Source: an uncultured bacterium (lineage in GTDB: Bacteria; Actinomycetota; Coriobacteriia; Coriobacteriales; Coriobacteriaceae). From it: DNA of 64,000 nucleotides. Below, piece by piece: positions 23,555 through 32,456 of this stretch (position 1 is its first letter; the number at the start of each line of letters is the position of its first letter). The notes beneath the pieces were generated by a model. The model had not been told where the DNA came from and made no database searches. It saw only the letters and a list, made by a program, of their open reading frames with translations. Made by a program: the position numbers and the translations under genes. The stretch is taken from NCBI GenBank assembly GCA_905215065.1, contig CAJMOF010000002.1, positions 1 to 64,000 on the forward strand, written 5' to 3'.

Positions 23555-24520
23555 ATGACATCGGAATTAAATGGGGGCCATGTCAGACCAAATATTATTA
23601 AAAGTAACCTTACAATCTCTGGTGCACAGTGGGTCAAGAGCGAAGCATATTATGCTGCTGGCCAAACGCTTGATATACCGATTTATGAAGTGTCTAGCAT
23701 TCATGGTTTAAATCGTTTGATCGGTTATTCTAAATTTATGAATAAGGATGTTGGGAAAGTTTTGTACCGAGGTCAAAATCAACTGTATGGAAGTCTGACC
23801 CCCTCCTTGATGCGCGGTAAGAAATACTCCGATAAGTGCCTGCATAACCTCAAGTCGCTTGTTAATAAAATAATGTCAGACTCGCCTCTGAACAAACAGT
23901 TCAATCTTCCTGCTGGTTGTAACTCAAATCGTTCTGTTATTGAGGGGGCGCTGCAGCACTATGGCATAAGCACTCGTTTTATTGATTTGGTTGACAATCA
24001 TTGGACTGCTTTGTGGATGAGTTTATATGAGCCGGAAACTATTAAATCTATAGATATTTACACCCATTATAAAAGTCGGTATTTGGATAACTATGATTTG
24101 CTTTCAAACATTGCTAGAGGGGATAACGATCCAATAGGTTTCGGTTATTTGTTGATGGTGTGCGTGCCAGAAATTAAGTCTCCGATGGAAAACGGGCTTT
24201 ATCGAGGTAATGGGTTCGAATTGATAGATTTAAGAAGATCACTTCCTTCTATCTTCCTTAGACCGCATGCGCAGCATGCCTATGTTCTGCGTAGAAGAGG
24301 ATCCGACGACAATAACCCTAATTATTACGATGTAGCTTCACAGTTGATAGGCATAGCAAAAATACGATTGGACTATATCGCCAAATGGCTTGGGAACGGA
24401 GAGCTTCTTACTCAAAATAATCTATTCCCTCAACCATGCTTTGATCCTGGATATGAAATGTTGTTATCAAGAGCAGATTTATTCGATTCGAAATTTGCAA
24501 TGATTACAAAGTATGTTTAA
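23555..24520 (+). CDS. FRG-domain protein
   Basis: The 321-aa protein starts at the ATG at 23555, 6 bp after AAGGAG; a TTG two codons earlier is possible. The FRG signature is present: VLYRGQNQLYGSLTPSLMR at about 71-89, and ALQHYGISTRFIDLVDNHWTAL near 130-150 (landmarks YRGQ, LQHYG and TRFIDL). A late RPHAQHAYVLRR near 238 matches the region FRG proteins use after the core. FRG proteins are poorly characterised and occur in accessory and defence-associated contexts. The gene is AT-rich compared with the flanking chromosome, consistent with transfer. No signal peptide or membrane span is seen. Confidence 0.82.
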   Translation: MTSELNGGHVRPNIIKSNLTISGAQWVKSEAYYAAGQTLDIPIYEVSSIHGLNRLIGYSKFMNKDVGKVLYRGQNQLYGSLTPSLMRGKKYSDKCLHNLKSLVNKIMSDSPLNKQFNLPAGCNSNRSVIEGALQHYGISTRFIDLVDNHWTALWMSLYEPETIKSIDIYTHYKSRYLDNYDLLSNIARGDNDPIGFGYLLMVCVPEIKSPMENGLYRGNGFELIDLRRSLPSIFLRPHAQHAYVLRRRGSDDNNPNYYDVASQLIGIAKIRLDYIAKWLGNGELLTQNNLFPQPCFDPGYEMLLSRADLFDSKFAMITKYV

Positions 24521-24778
24521 ACGGTCCTCCCGTTGCGCTCGAACTGCCATGCAGTCGTGAGAACGAGGAGGTTCCACATGTCGAGAAGGATTAGGACCAG
24601 GGAGGTCCCGTGGCTGCGGTCGGAACGCTAGCGTCGATTTGGGGATCGATACATTGAGCGTCTTTAGGCTCTTTGTGCTCCTGCAACCGATAGGAACTTG
24701 ACGCAGTAGTTTCCTCGGGTTTTACCTGTAATATATTCTTGTGAGCATCATTTGAACTTGTAACTAACGGGGGTTGGT
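24521..24778. other. Intergenic region with GC-rich scar
   Basis: The first about 120 bp are GC-rich between AT-rich genes. They contain a ribosome-site-like GAGGAGG followed by an ATG frame of only 17 codons (MSRRIRTREVPWLRSER), which could be the start of a lost gene or insertion-element scar; I do not recognise it. The rest is AT-rich upstream DNA for the amidase gene, with GGGGG just before its ATG. Confidence 0.4.
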
Positions 24779-27235
24779 ATGAAGCGTCGTCTGCGGCTAT
24801 TTGCTGTATTTGTTGCGGTAGCAGTTATCGGACTCAATCCATTAATTGCGCCGGTCTCCACGGCCTATGCAATTAATGGAGAGTCTAATCAACAGGATCT
24901 AACTGCTGGGGTCACGGATTCTGCGAACAATTCAAACTTGGCTAGTGACTCTGCCTCATCTGCTTCCACTGGGAGCCAGGGCGCGTCTGATAATCTTGCA
25001 GAAGAAGAAATTGATTCTTCCGTTGCATTGGATGGGGGCAGCCACGTTTCGACAGACTCGTATCAATATCTCTATATCGCTTACCCTCAACTGCCGGTCG
25101 GCGTTGATCAGGTGATTGCTTTTGCTACTCCAAATGATTCTGATGTGATTGTTGACGCAACGCTCAAACTTGAGTCCACAACTGGCTACACCTTCCTCGT
25201 TAAATCTTCAGCAGTTAATACCAATACAGCCGCTTTCCAGTTCGGCAAGGATTATGCCGAGTGCGGATATGATTTGATTTCGATCACCTATCATTTGCAG
25301 GGCGACGATGCGGAGCACATTGTCGATTTGATGCAATGCGGATATGCGTTCGACATCGATGCGAGCGCCGTTGCGGATGACGATCTTGTTGAAGACAACA
25401 CCAATGCATCCGTCTACTATTCAGACGATTCCGGCAACGCGATTCAGGCTGCCTCGATTGGTGATGCACTTGTTGCTGCAAATGGTGAGCAGTCACTTTC
25501 GCTTGCAAGCACCACCGTAAATGGTGCTTATGTAATTGCTCTTGATCCTGGGCACGGCGGTATGGATCCTGGTGCCCAGGGCAATGGAAAAAGCGAGGCT
25601 GACTTAACATGGAAAATTGCAGTTGCTTGTAAGGTCAAGCTTGAGCAGTATGGCTTTAAAGTTGTTATGTCCCGCGACCAATATGGTACATATGGCGGCA
25701 ATGACTTCTTGTATCGCGTGCAGCGTTGTGTAAGCCAGGGCGCCCAAGCATTTGTTAGTTTTCATATCAATTCTGGCGGATCCGGTGCGCACGGAGCTGA
25801 GGTATACGCCCCCACGGCAAACGGTTCTAGCTATACCCAGGCATCCGTTGAGCTTGCTCAGAAAGTAATGAATAACTTACATGCTCTTGGCCTTAGCTAT
25901 CGCGGAGTATTTCAAATGGAGCTCGGTGATGAGTTCGCAGTTATTCGTTGTGCTCGCGAGCAGGGAATCCCCGGCATCTTGATTGAGCATGGCTTTATTT
26001 CAAATTCGGGTGATGTTTGGAATTACTTTAGCGATGCCGGCTGTAAGCGTCTGGGTGAGGCTGACGCTGACGCGATTATCGCTCAGTTCCCGCGCTCTAG
26101 TTGGATGGATTACTCTGCTGTATTTGATGCCGACTATTATCTTAAGAATAATCCCGATGTCGCTAAGTGGGCTAACAACGACAATGACAAGGCTCTCCAA
26201 CACTTCATTAACTGCGGCATGGCCGAGGGCCGCCGCGGCAACGAGGCGTTCGACGTGCAGAGCTACTACAACGAGTACCCAGACCTGAGGGCCGCCTTCG
26301 GCACCGACATCGTCAGGTACTACGAGCACTACGCGACCTTCGGCAAGGGGGAGGGCCGCCACCCGTCCGGCTGCGCGTCGATCAAGGGTATGCGGACGTC
26401 CCTCGGCGGCACGGACTACTCTGCCGTCTACGACCCGGAGCACTATCTCGAGCACAACGCCGACGTCAAGGGCTGCTACACCAAGAAGGTGGGCGCCTTG
26501 TCCCTCATTGACGACGCCGCCGTCCTGCGCCACTTCATTAACTGCGGCATGGCCGAGGGCCGCCGCGGCAACGAGGCGTTCGACGTGCAGAGCTATAAAA
26601 ATCGATATACTGATTTGCAAATTGCATATGGAAATCGACTCGATTCGTATTATTTGCATTACCTTACTTTCGGATTTTATGAAGGCCGATCCGGCGCTCC
26701 CTTTTCAAATGACGAGCTGATTATGGGGGTCTCTTTTGTAAATTTTGATCAAATGGCAGGTTATTATCTGTCTAAGGTTGGCATGGGTGTTTACCCTTCT
26801 GATATTCTTAAAGATAAGGGCGCCGGCACCATTATTGAATTCTGTAAAACCCTGATAGCCGAAGCATCGTTTGAGGGAGTTCGTCCTGAAGTTCTTTTTG
26901 CGCAAGTTATGATTGAGACTGGGTGGCTTCGATTCGGTGGTAATGTTTCCGCGGGACAGTGCAATTTTGGAGGCTTGGGGTCAACTGATAGCGGCGTAGC
27001 CGGTGCTTCTTTTGATTCGGTGGGTATTGGTTTGCGGGCCCAGGCTCAGCATCTAAAGGCGTATGCATCAACGGATCCGCTTCTTGGAGATTGCGTCGAT
27101 CCAAGATTTTCTATGGTTAAAAGGGGTTCAGCTCAATATTTAACACAGTTGAATGGGAAATGGGCTGTTCCTGGTGAAGGTTATGGTGAGCATATAGCCT
27201 TAATTGCGAGAGAGCTATCCTGTTATGTTGGTTAG
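24779..27235 (+). CDS. Secreted modular N-acetylmuramoyl-L-alanine amidase / glucosaminidase
   Basis: This 818-aa protein has a signal peptide at 1-31 (after AYA). A beta-rich unknown region follows (60-245). The amidase_3 domain spans about 248-437, with zinc-site histidine and acids in IALDPGHGGMDPG, SFHINSGG and GILIEHGFISNSGD. Next is a tandem array of YDPEHYLEHNADV/FDVQSYYNEYPDL-type wall-associated repeats (440-655). The C-terminal glucosaminidase-like domain (about 660-818) has candidate catalytic E713 in MIETGWLRFGG and QCNFGGLG after it. It would cut both the peptide-glycan amide and the glycan strand. Residues about 475-605 are encoded by strikingly GC-rich DNA inside an otherwise AT-rich gene, bounded by an exact 65-bp repeat. 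Confidence 0.88.
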   Translation: MKRRLRLFAVFVAVAVIGLNPLIAPVSTAYAINGESNQQDLTAGVTDSANNSNLASDSASSASTGSQGASDNLAEEEIDSSVALDGGSHVSTDSYQYLYIAYPQLPVGVDQVIAFATPNDSDVIVDATLKLESTTGYTFLVKSSAVNTNTAAFQFGKDYAECGYDLISITYHLQGDDAEHIVDLMQCGYAFDIDASAVADDDLVEDNTNASVYYSDDSGNAIQAASIGDALVAANGEQSLSLASTTVNGAYVIALDPGHGGMDPGAQGNGKSEADLTWKIAVACKVKLEQYGFKVVMSRDQYGTYGGNDFLYRVQRCVSQGAQAFVSFHINSGGSGAHGAEVYAPTANGSSYTQASVELAQKVMNNLHALGLSYRGVFQMELGDEFAVIRCAREQGIPGILIEHGFISNSGDVWNYFSDAGCKRLGEADADAIIAQFPRSSWMDYSAVFDADYYLKNNPDVAKWANNDNDKALQHFINCGMAEGRRGNEAFDVQSYYNEYPDLRAAFGTDIVRYYEHYATFGKGEGRHPSGCASIKGMRTSLGGTDYSAVYDPEHYLEHNADVKGCYTKKVGALSLIDDAAVLRHFINCGMAEGRRGNEAFDVQSYKNRYTDLQIAYGNRLDSYYLHYLTFGFYEGRSGAPFSNDELIMGVSFVNFDQMAGYYLSKVGMGVYPSDILKDKGAGTIIEFCKTLIAEASFEGVRPEVLFAQVMIETGWLRFGGNVSAGQCNFGGLGSTDSGVAGASFDSVGIGLRAQAQHLKAYASTDPLLGDCVDPRFSMVKRGSAQYLTQLNGKWAVPGEGYGEHIALIARELSCYVG
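26201..26265 (+). repeat. Exact 65-bp direct repeat, copy 1, within amidase gene
   Basis: Identical to 26531-26595, 330 bp (110 codons) apart, in frame. It encodes HFINCGMAEGRRGNEAFDVQS. Two copies of a module this identical at the DNA level imply recent duplication or gene conversion. Confidence 0.95.
26531..26595 (+). repeat. Exact 65-bp direct repeat, copy 2, within amidase gene
   Basis: Second copy of the 26201-26265 repeat. Immediately after it the gene returns abruptly to AT-rich codons. Confidence 0.95.
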
Positions 27236-27255
27236 GTATTAATTGGAGTTTCGGA

Positions 27256-28707
27256 GTGTCGTCTCGCAATAAATTAGTAAAAAACATGGTGTGGAATACT
27301 ACGTATCAGGTTTTATCTTTATTAATTCCTTTACTTACCATTCCTTATGTGTCACGTGTACTTGGAACGGACGGTGTTGGAGTTTATTCATATACGTACT
27401 CGATAGCAAACTATTTTGTATTGTTTGCTACGCTTGGGATGGCTCAATATGGAGTTCGAGAGATTGCTAAATGTGGTAATAACAGAGAGCGGAGATCCAA
27501 GGTATTTTGCTCCGCTTGGGCCGCGCAAGTCTTAGTCTCTCTTCCGATTGTATGTGTATATGTACTTTATATAATTGCTTTCAGTAATAGAGATTATATT
27601 GCCAGCTCATTTTTATGGCTATTTTGGGTGGTGTCAAGCTCCCTTGATATTTCTTGGCTGTATTTCGGGGTGGAGGAGTTCGCTGTTCCAACCGTCAGAA
27701 GTGTTATCACGAAATTAGTCGGTACCTTTATCATTTTTGTATTTTGTAGAACTTCTAATGATTTGTGGGCATACGTGTTGGGGATTTCGCTCCCCTTTTT
27801 CTTGAATGCCCTCATGCTGTTCCCATTTTTAAATCAATATGTTGATTTCATTAGGTGTCCCTGGGCAGAGATTAAGCGACATTTTGTTCCGAATCTCAGG
27901 TTGTTTGCACCTGTAATCGCTATATCGCTCTATTCGTCTTTTGATAAGATTCTTTTAGGTTTGGTTTCTGGTATGAATGAGGCTGGACTGTTTGAATACA
28001 GCGACAAAGTGGCCAGAATGCCCTTGGCAGTTGTTACTGCATTGGGTACCGTGATGCTTCCTCATATGACTGAATCTATGAGTTGCTCAAGTAATGGGAA
28101 AGAGTCTGAATCTCTTCTCCAGAGCTCCTTTGAAATAATGCAGTTTATTTCTCTTGGACTTGCTTTTGGGATTGTTGCGGTTGCCAAGCCGATTGCAGAT
28201 ATCTATTTTGGGCCAGGCTTCGGAAAGTGTTCCATTGTTCTTCCTATCGTAGCAATTATGATTCCAATCATTGCTGCAAGCAATGTACTGGGTGTTCAAT
28301 ATATGCTGCCTAAGAACATGGACAAACAATACACTAAGTCCGTTGTTTTCGGAGCAATTGCAAATATATTACTGTGTTGTTTGCTATTAAAACCGTATGG
28401 CTCCATTGGTGCTGGAATCGCCACTGTTCTCACGGAACTAACCGTCTTGTTTGTTCAGGGTTGTTACGTAAAAAAGCAGCTTAATTTATACTGTATGGTT
28501 GTAAGTGCGCTTCCCTATGTGATTATCGGTGTATTAATGCTCTTTTTGGTTGCAATTTTTTCTCCTGTATTCATCACGTATTTGGGTTATTCGTGGGTCT
28601 ATTTACTCAGTCTGATACTCTTCGGCGCTTTCATTTATTTATGCTTTAGTGTTCTGTACTATAAAACAGTCCGATTTCTTGTTATAGGGGTTGTTCGTGA
28701 ACAATAA
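27256..28707 (+). CDS. wzx: Wzx-type oligosaccharide flippase
   Basis: The 483-aa protein starts at a GTG (27256) after two GGAG boxes. The N-terminus NKLVKNMVWNTTYQVLSLLIPLLTIPYVSRVLG is the polysaccharide-synthase/flippase opening (landmarks LLIPLLTIPYVSRVLG and VYSYTYSIANYF). About 14 hydrophobic spans fill the rest. It would turn lipid-linked repeat units to the outer face of the membrane. It starts 20 bp after the amidase stop and overlaps the following DUF4422 gene by 11 bp. A Wzm/Wzt ABC exporter also exists in the region, so two glycans or two export routes may coexist. Confidence 0.93.
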   Translation: MSSRNKLVKNMVWNTTYQVLSLLIPLLTIPYVSRVLGTDGVGVYSYTYSIANYFVLFATLGMAQYGVREIAKCGNNRERRSKVFCSAWAAQVLVSLPIVCVYVLYIIAFSNRDYIASSFLWLFWVVSSSLDISWLYFGVEEFAVPTVRSVITKLVGTFIIFVFCRTSNDLWAYVLGISLPFFLNALMLFPFLNQYVDFIRCPWAEIKRHFVPNLRLFAPVIAISLYSSFDKILLGLVSGMNEAGLFEYSDKVARMPLAVVTALGTVMLPHMTESMSCSSNGKESESLLQSSFEIMQFISLGLAFGIVAVAKPIADIYFGPGFGKCSIVLPIVAIMIPIIAASNVLGVQYMLPKNMDKQYTKSVVFGAIANILLCCLLLKPYGSIGAGIATVLTELTVLFVQGCYVKKQLNLYCMVVSALPYVIIGVLMLFLVAIFSPVFITYLGYSWVYLLSLILFGAFIYLCFSVLYYKTVRFLVIGVVREQ

Positions 28708-29491
28708 AATCTATGTCGTAACGCATAAACAGGCAGAGTTTCCCCGCGATCCGCTCTATTGCCCTATTCAGGTTGGTTTTGGAAATGAGCTTTTTTGGAA
28801 CGATGCTCCAATAATTAGGGATAACAGCGGTGACAACATCTCTGCTAAAAACAGTACATTCTGTGAATTAACTGCCGTATATTGGTTATGGAAGAATATA
28901 GCTTCTGATGGTTTTATCGGCATTGAACATTACCGTAGGTACTTATCGACTAATCGATTTTCGAATAGCTATAAGTATTTTTTAAAGGAAGATGACATTC
29001 TCTCTGCGCTAAGTTATTGCGATTTCGTTTTGCCCGAGCAGTATATTTGGAAAAATAGAACTGTATTTTCAAATTATGCACTTAGTGTCGGTCATGAGAC
29101 TGATTTAGGTGTTTTGCGAGACACCATATCTAATAAATCGAAGGAGTATGTTGAAACATATGATGCTGTTCTAAATTCAGGATCAGCTTATTATTGCAAT
29201 ATGTTGATTTGTTCTAAGCAACTATTTGACTCGTACTGCGAATGGTTATTTAAGATTCTCTTTGAATTCGAGAATATTGTTGATCTTAGTGACTATTCAA
29301 AGTCGCAAAAACGTATTTTTGGTTATGTCTCAGAGATTTTATTGAATGTCTGGCTAATTAAAAACCAGAATACCGTCAAAACGTTTCCTATGATCAATTC
29401 AGAGGAACCAAGCGCTTTAAAAGTATTGAGGCATATTAAGCAGGGGAAATATAATATGCCCTATACACCTGATTGGTTAAAAACTAAATAA
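28697..29491 (+). CDS. DUF4422 glycosyltransferase
   Basis: The 264-aa protein starts at GTG 28697 with AGGGG 6 bp ahead. DUF4422 landmarks are IYVVTHKQAEFP, the DNSGDNISAKNSTFCELTAVYWLWKN block at about 50-75 (landmarks GDNIS, FCELTA and YWLWKN) and GIEHYRRYL near 80. DUF4422 proteins are glycosyltransferase-like enzymes of surface polysaccharide loci. It overlaps the wzx end by 11 bp and meets convergent glycosyltransferases downstream. Confidence 0.88.
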   Translation: MNNKIYVVTHKQAEFPRDPLYCPIQVGFGNELFWNDAPIIRDNSGDNISAKNSTFCELTAVYWLWKNIASDGFIGIEHYRRYLSTNRFSNSYKYFLKEDDILSALSYCDFVLPEQYIWKNRTVFSNYALSVGHETDLGVLRDTISNKSKEYVETYDAVLNSGSAYYCNMLICSKQLFDSYCEWLFKILFEFENIVDLSDYSKSQKRIFGYVSEILLNVWLIKNQNTVKTFPMINSEEPSALKVLRHIKQGKYNMPYTPDWLKTK

Positions 29492-29510
29492 CAGCTCTAT
29501 TTTTGAATCG

Positions 29511-30497
29511 TTATGAATCTATTTCAGAGCCTGTTACTGATATTAAGATAAAGGTCCCTATGAGCCCAAGATTACCACGCAGGTTGTGTCTCCATACTCT
29601 TGCCTTATTCAAATTAATTGGTACTTGAATGGTGCTGCAGCTTTTTAATTGAATGTAGCTATTGAGATGAGTTATTTGTTTTTTACTTAACATGGAGCCA
29701 TAAACTTCTTTGAAAGACTCAGCCTGCTCAATAGTTTTAATCGTATCGGCTTTTAGCTTTTCTATCTGATGTATAGAATTGCATAAAGATTTTTCTTGTG
29801 CACCAAGAGTATTGTTTTCGTGTTGACGATAACAAATTGTTTGATTGTCTATGAAGCCGATACGTCCAAATGCCGATGCGATTAACGAGCACCACCAATC
29901 ATGCATGCAAATGTAGCGATCATCATTCGTTAATTTGATCAGGTCTCTTAGGCTGTCATTAATTAGCATAGTGCATCCAGTAACATTTGCCGTTGCAATA
30001 TGAAATTCGAAGGTTGAGGTGTTTGGATTAATACCTGAATACTTATAGAAAGAATCGGCAATGCGATTTAATTTACTGTCAACCACTCTTAAATCAGTAT
30101 GAATGAGGATCGGGGTGTCAGGGGACATCGCCTCTTCTTGTATCATAGCGCTGAGGCATGTGGTTATTTTATCTGAATCCCACACGTCATCTTGATCGGA
30201 ACACATGACGTATTTGCTGGTAGTTATCTTTAATAGCGATAAGAAATGTGTGCCCGCATTACCGAAGGCTGAATCTTTTAATACAACCTTGATTCTATTA
30301 TCTTTAGCAGCGTAGCGATTGATGATCTCTACGCTGTCATCATTTGAATTATCGTCCGAAATGAGTAGTTGCCAGTTTTTATAATCCTGGTTGATAATCG
30401 ATTCTATTTGTTCTTTCAAATAGAGAGATCCGTTATAAACGGCCATTACGATTTGAACTTGGGGGGGATTTTGTATTTGCAACTTAAATTTTTCCAA
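29511..30497 (-). CDS. GT2 glycosyltransferase (rhamnosyltransferase-like)
   Basis: In this 328-aa protein VQIVMAVYNGSLYLKEQIESI opens the GT2 fold near residue 14 (landmark MAVYNGSLYLKEQ). ISDDNSNDDS is near 45, and the catalytic metal region MCSDQDDVWD is near 95. The start appears to be a TTG inside the end of the upstream gene (14-bp overlap) with a weak ribosome site, implying coupling. The SDQDD pattern is typical of rhamnosyl- and related transferases, which fits the dTDP-rhamnose genes nearby. Confidence 0.87.
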   Translation of the reverse strand: MEKFKLQIQNPPQVQIVMAVYNGSLYLKEQIESIINQDYKNWQLLISDDNSNDDSVEIINRYAAKDNRIKVVLKDSAFGNAGTHFLSLLKITTSKYVMCSDQDDVWDSDKITTCLSAMIQEEAMSPDTPILIHTDLRVVDSKLNRIADSFYKYSGINPNTSTFEFHIATANVTGCTMLINDSLRDLIKLTNDDRYICMHDWWCSLIASAFGRIGFIDNQTICYRQHENNTLGAQEKSLCNSIHQIEKLKADTIKTIEQAESFKEVYGSMLSKKQITHLNSYIQLKSCSTIQVPINLNKARVWRHNLRGNLGLIGTFILISVTGSEIDS

Positions 30498-31410
30498 TCA
30501 AAAATAGGAACCTGAGGCAAAATTCACTTATATAAGTTGGTCTTAGTCGATGTGGGAACAGCGCTTTTTTGAGCTGGCTTGGTATGCCTTTTGCTTCAGT
30601 GAACAGGTTTAGTGCTTCCAATTCATCGTTATTTAATTTATCGTTAAAACAATTCTTAAAATGTGAAAGTTTTTCTGCTTCAATTTGTGCCTTTGTGCCA
30701 AACAACTCCTCTTTAATAAAATACTTGAATAAATCAATCAAGTGGTTATCAGAAGCGGTTACGGCTGCGTCATGCCTGATATGCTTTGCTGTAGGTCTTT
30801 TATCGTAAACCAGCTGGCCTAGTGCGCAGGCACAGCGTATTATCCATCTGTCGTGCATTTCGTCGCCTGGATTAACATTTTTAATAAACTGGTTAAATGC
30901 TTCACGGTTAAATGCGATAGTGAAACCAAGTCCTAGTGTGTAAAATAAGCTGTGATAAAAATCGCAGTTCTTAGTTTGGTCGGAAGAATAGCGGATGTGA
31001 TTTAAATTGGAGTCGCAATACTCAAAAGAAGAGAAGTACACCTTAGGAATATCATTGTGCTGATCATTTAATAACTTGATGGCATACTCTATTTTTTGTT
31101 TCTCCCAGTAATCGTCCTGATCAGCATAGAAATAATAGCCATAAGTAGACGGAATCCTCCGCAAAATCTCATAGAAGCTGCCGGGGACTCCAAGATTTTG
31201 ATTGTCGCTATCTAGTAATGTAAAGTTATCTTTGTCTTTAATAAAAGACTTAATCATTTCAACGGTGCTATCCGTGGAGCCGTCATCTCTGATGAATACA
31301 TCTATATTGTTGTAGGACTGATTGTTAATCGAGACTAGAGTCTCATTGATAAACTTAGCCCCGTTATAGGTTGGCAAAATGACGCACGCCTTGTTCTTAT
31401 CGGGATTCAT
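30484..31410 (-). CDS. GT2 glycosyltransferase
   Basis: In this 308-aa protein ACVILPTYNGAKFINETLVSI is near 8-28 (landmark LPTYNGAKFI), IRDDGSTDST is near 39 and FYADQDDYWEKQK is near 94. A strong AAGGAGG precedes the ATG at 31410. It is the middle gene of a leftward three-gene set (GT8, GT2, GT2), each overlapping the next by 14 bp. The product acts at the cytoplasmic face on a lipid-linked chain. Confidence 0.88.
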   Translation of the reverse strand: MNPDKNKACVILPTYNGAKFINETLVSINNQSYNNIDVFIRDDGSTDSTVEMIKSFIKDKDNFTLLDSDNQNLGVPGSFYEILRRIPSTYGYYFYADQDDYWEKQKIEYAIKLLNDQHNDIPKVYFSSFEYCDSNLNHIRYSSDQTKNCDFYHSLFYTLGLGFTIAFNREAFNQFIKNVNPGDEMHDRWIIRCACALGQLVYDKRPTAKHIRHDAAVTASDNHLIDLFKYFIKEELFGTKAQIEAEKLSHFKNCFNDKLNNDELEALNLFTEAKGIPSQLKKALFPHRLRPTYISEFCLRFLFLIGKI

Positions 31411-32383
31411 CTTGCCTCCTTTTCTTTGCTCGAACTTTCATGAATAAAGGAATAAGCGAGGTGATGGCTTTGTATCTCGCGGAAGGAAAGGGCGAAGTAA
31501 TTGTATTGAACAAACCCCATGCCTTGTAGTACTGCTCCCAGCCATATTCGATTGGAGCTTCAGACCAAGGGGTTTGTCTAAGATAATAGAAATAGTCTGA
31601 AGAGAACCTATGGGTGTTTCCAGCTCGCCAAGGTCGATCTTCTCCGAGAAAATGAACTATAGCCGGATTTGCTCTTGCATGTTCGAATGCTATTTTGCTG
31701 CAGAAGTTTGGCATAAGTTTATTTAAATATTCAAATGGATAGTAATCGAATATATTTGAATAATTATAAGAAATTGACATTACTTTGATGTCGTCCTTGA
31801 GATAGACGTTTAAGGCATCCTGATCGTTTGCGAACAACTTCTCTTTATTCTGTTTGCAGAAATTTAGTATTCCTTTCTCCATGTCGTTATCCCTCCATTT
31901 TTTCAAATTAAAGAGAACGACACCGGCATTGCAATATGGATAGGAGCCAATGCCGAGGCTTGTTCTTCTATTTCTGTCTGCTGTGGGTTCCGGTGCCATG
32001 GCAATAGTCTTTCCATCTAGGTCAGCTTGCCAGAGTCCCCTTAAAGATGACCTGCAAATTGTGTCAGCGTCTAAGTAAATGACCCTTTCAATTTTATTCG
32101 GAAGATAATTGTCTAGCAGGAGTCGTGCAAGGACAATCTCATTCCATCCCGTTGTGTCGAATTCAAATGCAATCCTGTCTTTAAAATCGCTGATGTCAAT
32201 GATGATTACATCGCATAGCTCATCAGAGAAAAAGTCTGTTAAGTTGTTAACATTTGCTTTACTTAAACCCATCGATAATATATAGAAATTCAAATGGATA
32301 TTAGGGTTGTTTTGTTTTACTGATTGAATATTCGCGGCCAATTGAGGAACAAAATTGTTATCAATCGTATAAACGAGATTCAT
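31397..32383 (-). CDS. GT8 glycosyltransferase (galactosyl/glucosyltransferase-like)
   Basis: The 328-aa protein starts at the ATG at 32383 behind GGAGATAA. The GT8 family opening VYTIDNNFVPQLAANIQSV is present (landmark YTIDNNFVPQLA). The metal-binding DxD is in RVIYLDADTICRSSL near 100, and PYCNAGVVLFNLKKWR near 148 and HFLGEDRPW near 260 complete the family pattern. It is first of the leftward trio. The promoter must lie within the 73 bp shared with the divergent GT2 gene. Confidence 0.9.
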   Translation of the reverse strand: MNLVYTIDNNFVPQLAANIQSVKQNNPNIHLNFYILSMGLSKANVNNLTDFFSDELCDVIIIDISDFKDRIAFEFDTTGWNEIVLARLLLDNYLPNKIERVIYLDADTICRSSLRGLWQADLDGKTIAMAPEPTADRNRRTSLGIGSYPYCNAGVVLFNLKKWRDNDMEKGILNFCKQNKEKLFANDQDALNVYLKDDIKVMSISYNYSNIFDYYPFEYLNKLMPNFCSKIAFEHARANPAIVHFLGEDRPWRAGNTHRFSSDYFYYLRQTPWSEAPIEYGWEQYYKAWGLFNTITSPFPSARYKAITSLIPLFMKVRAKKRRQDESR

Positions 32384-32456
32384 CAAGTTATCTCCAATAA
32401 CACTTGTATAGTTGTTCTAGAATATTTTACAGTTGTTAGACTTTCAGGGAGCGGAA

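Noticed and set aside
24521..24778. Insertion-sequence remnant before the amidase gene
   Set aside because: No inverted ends or transposase similarity could be recognised in the 17-codon frame, so only noted as a scar.
26000..26659. 219-codon minus-strand frame inside the amidase gene
   Set aside because: Repeats its own sequence only because the sense gene has repeated modules.
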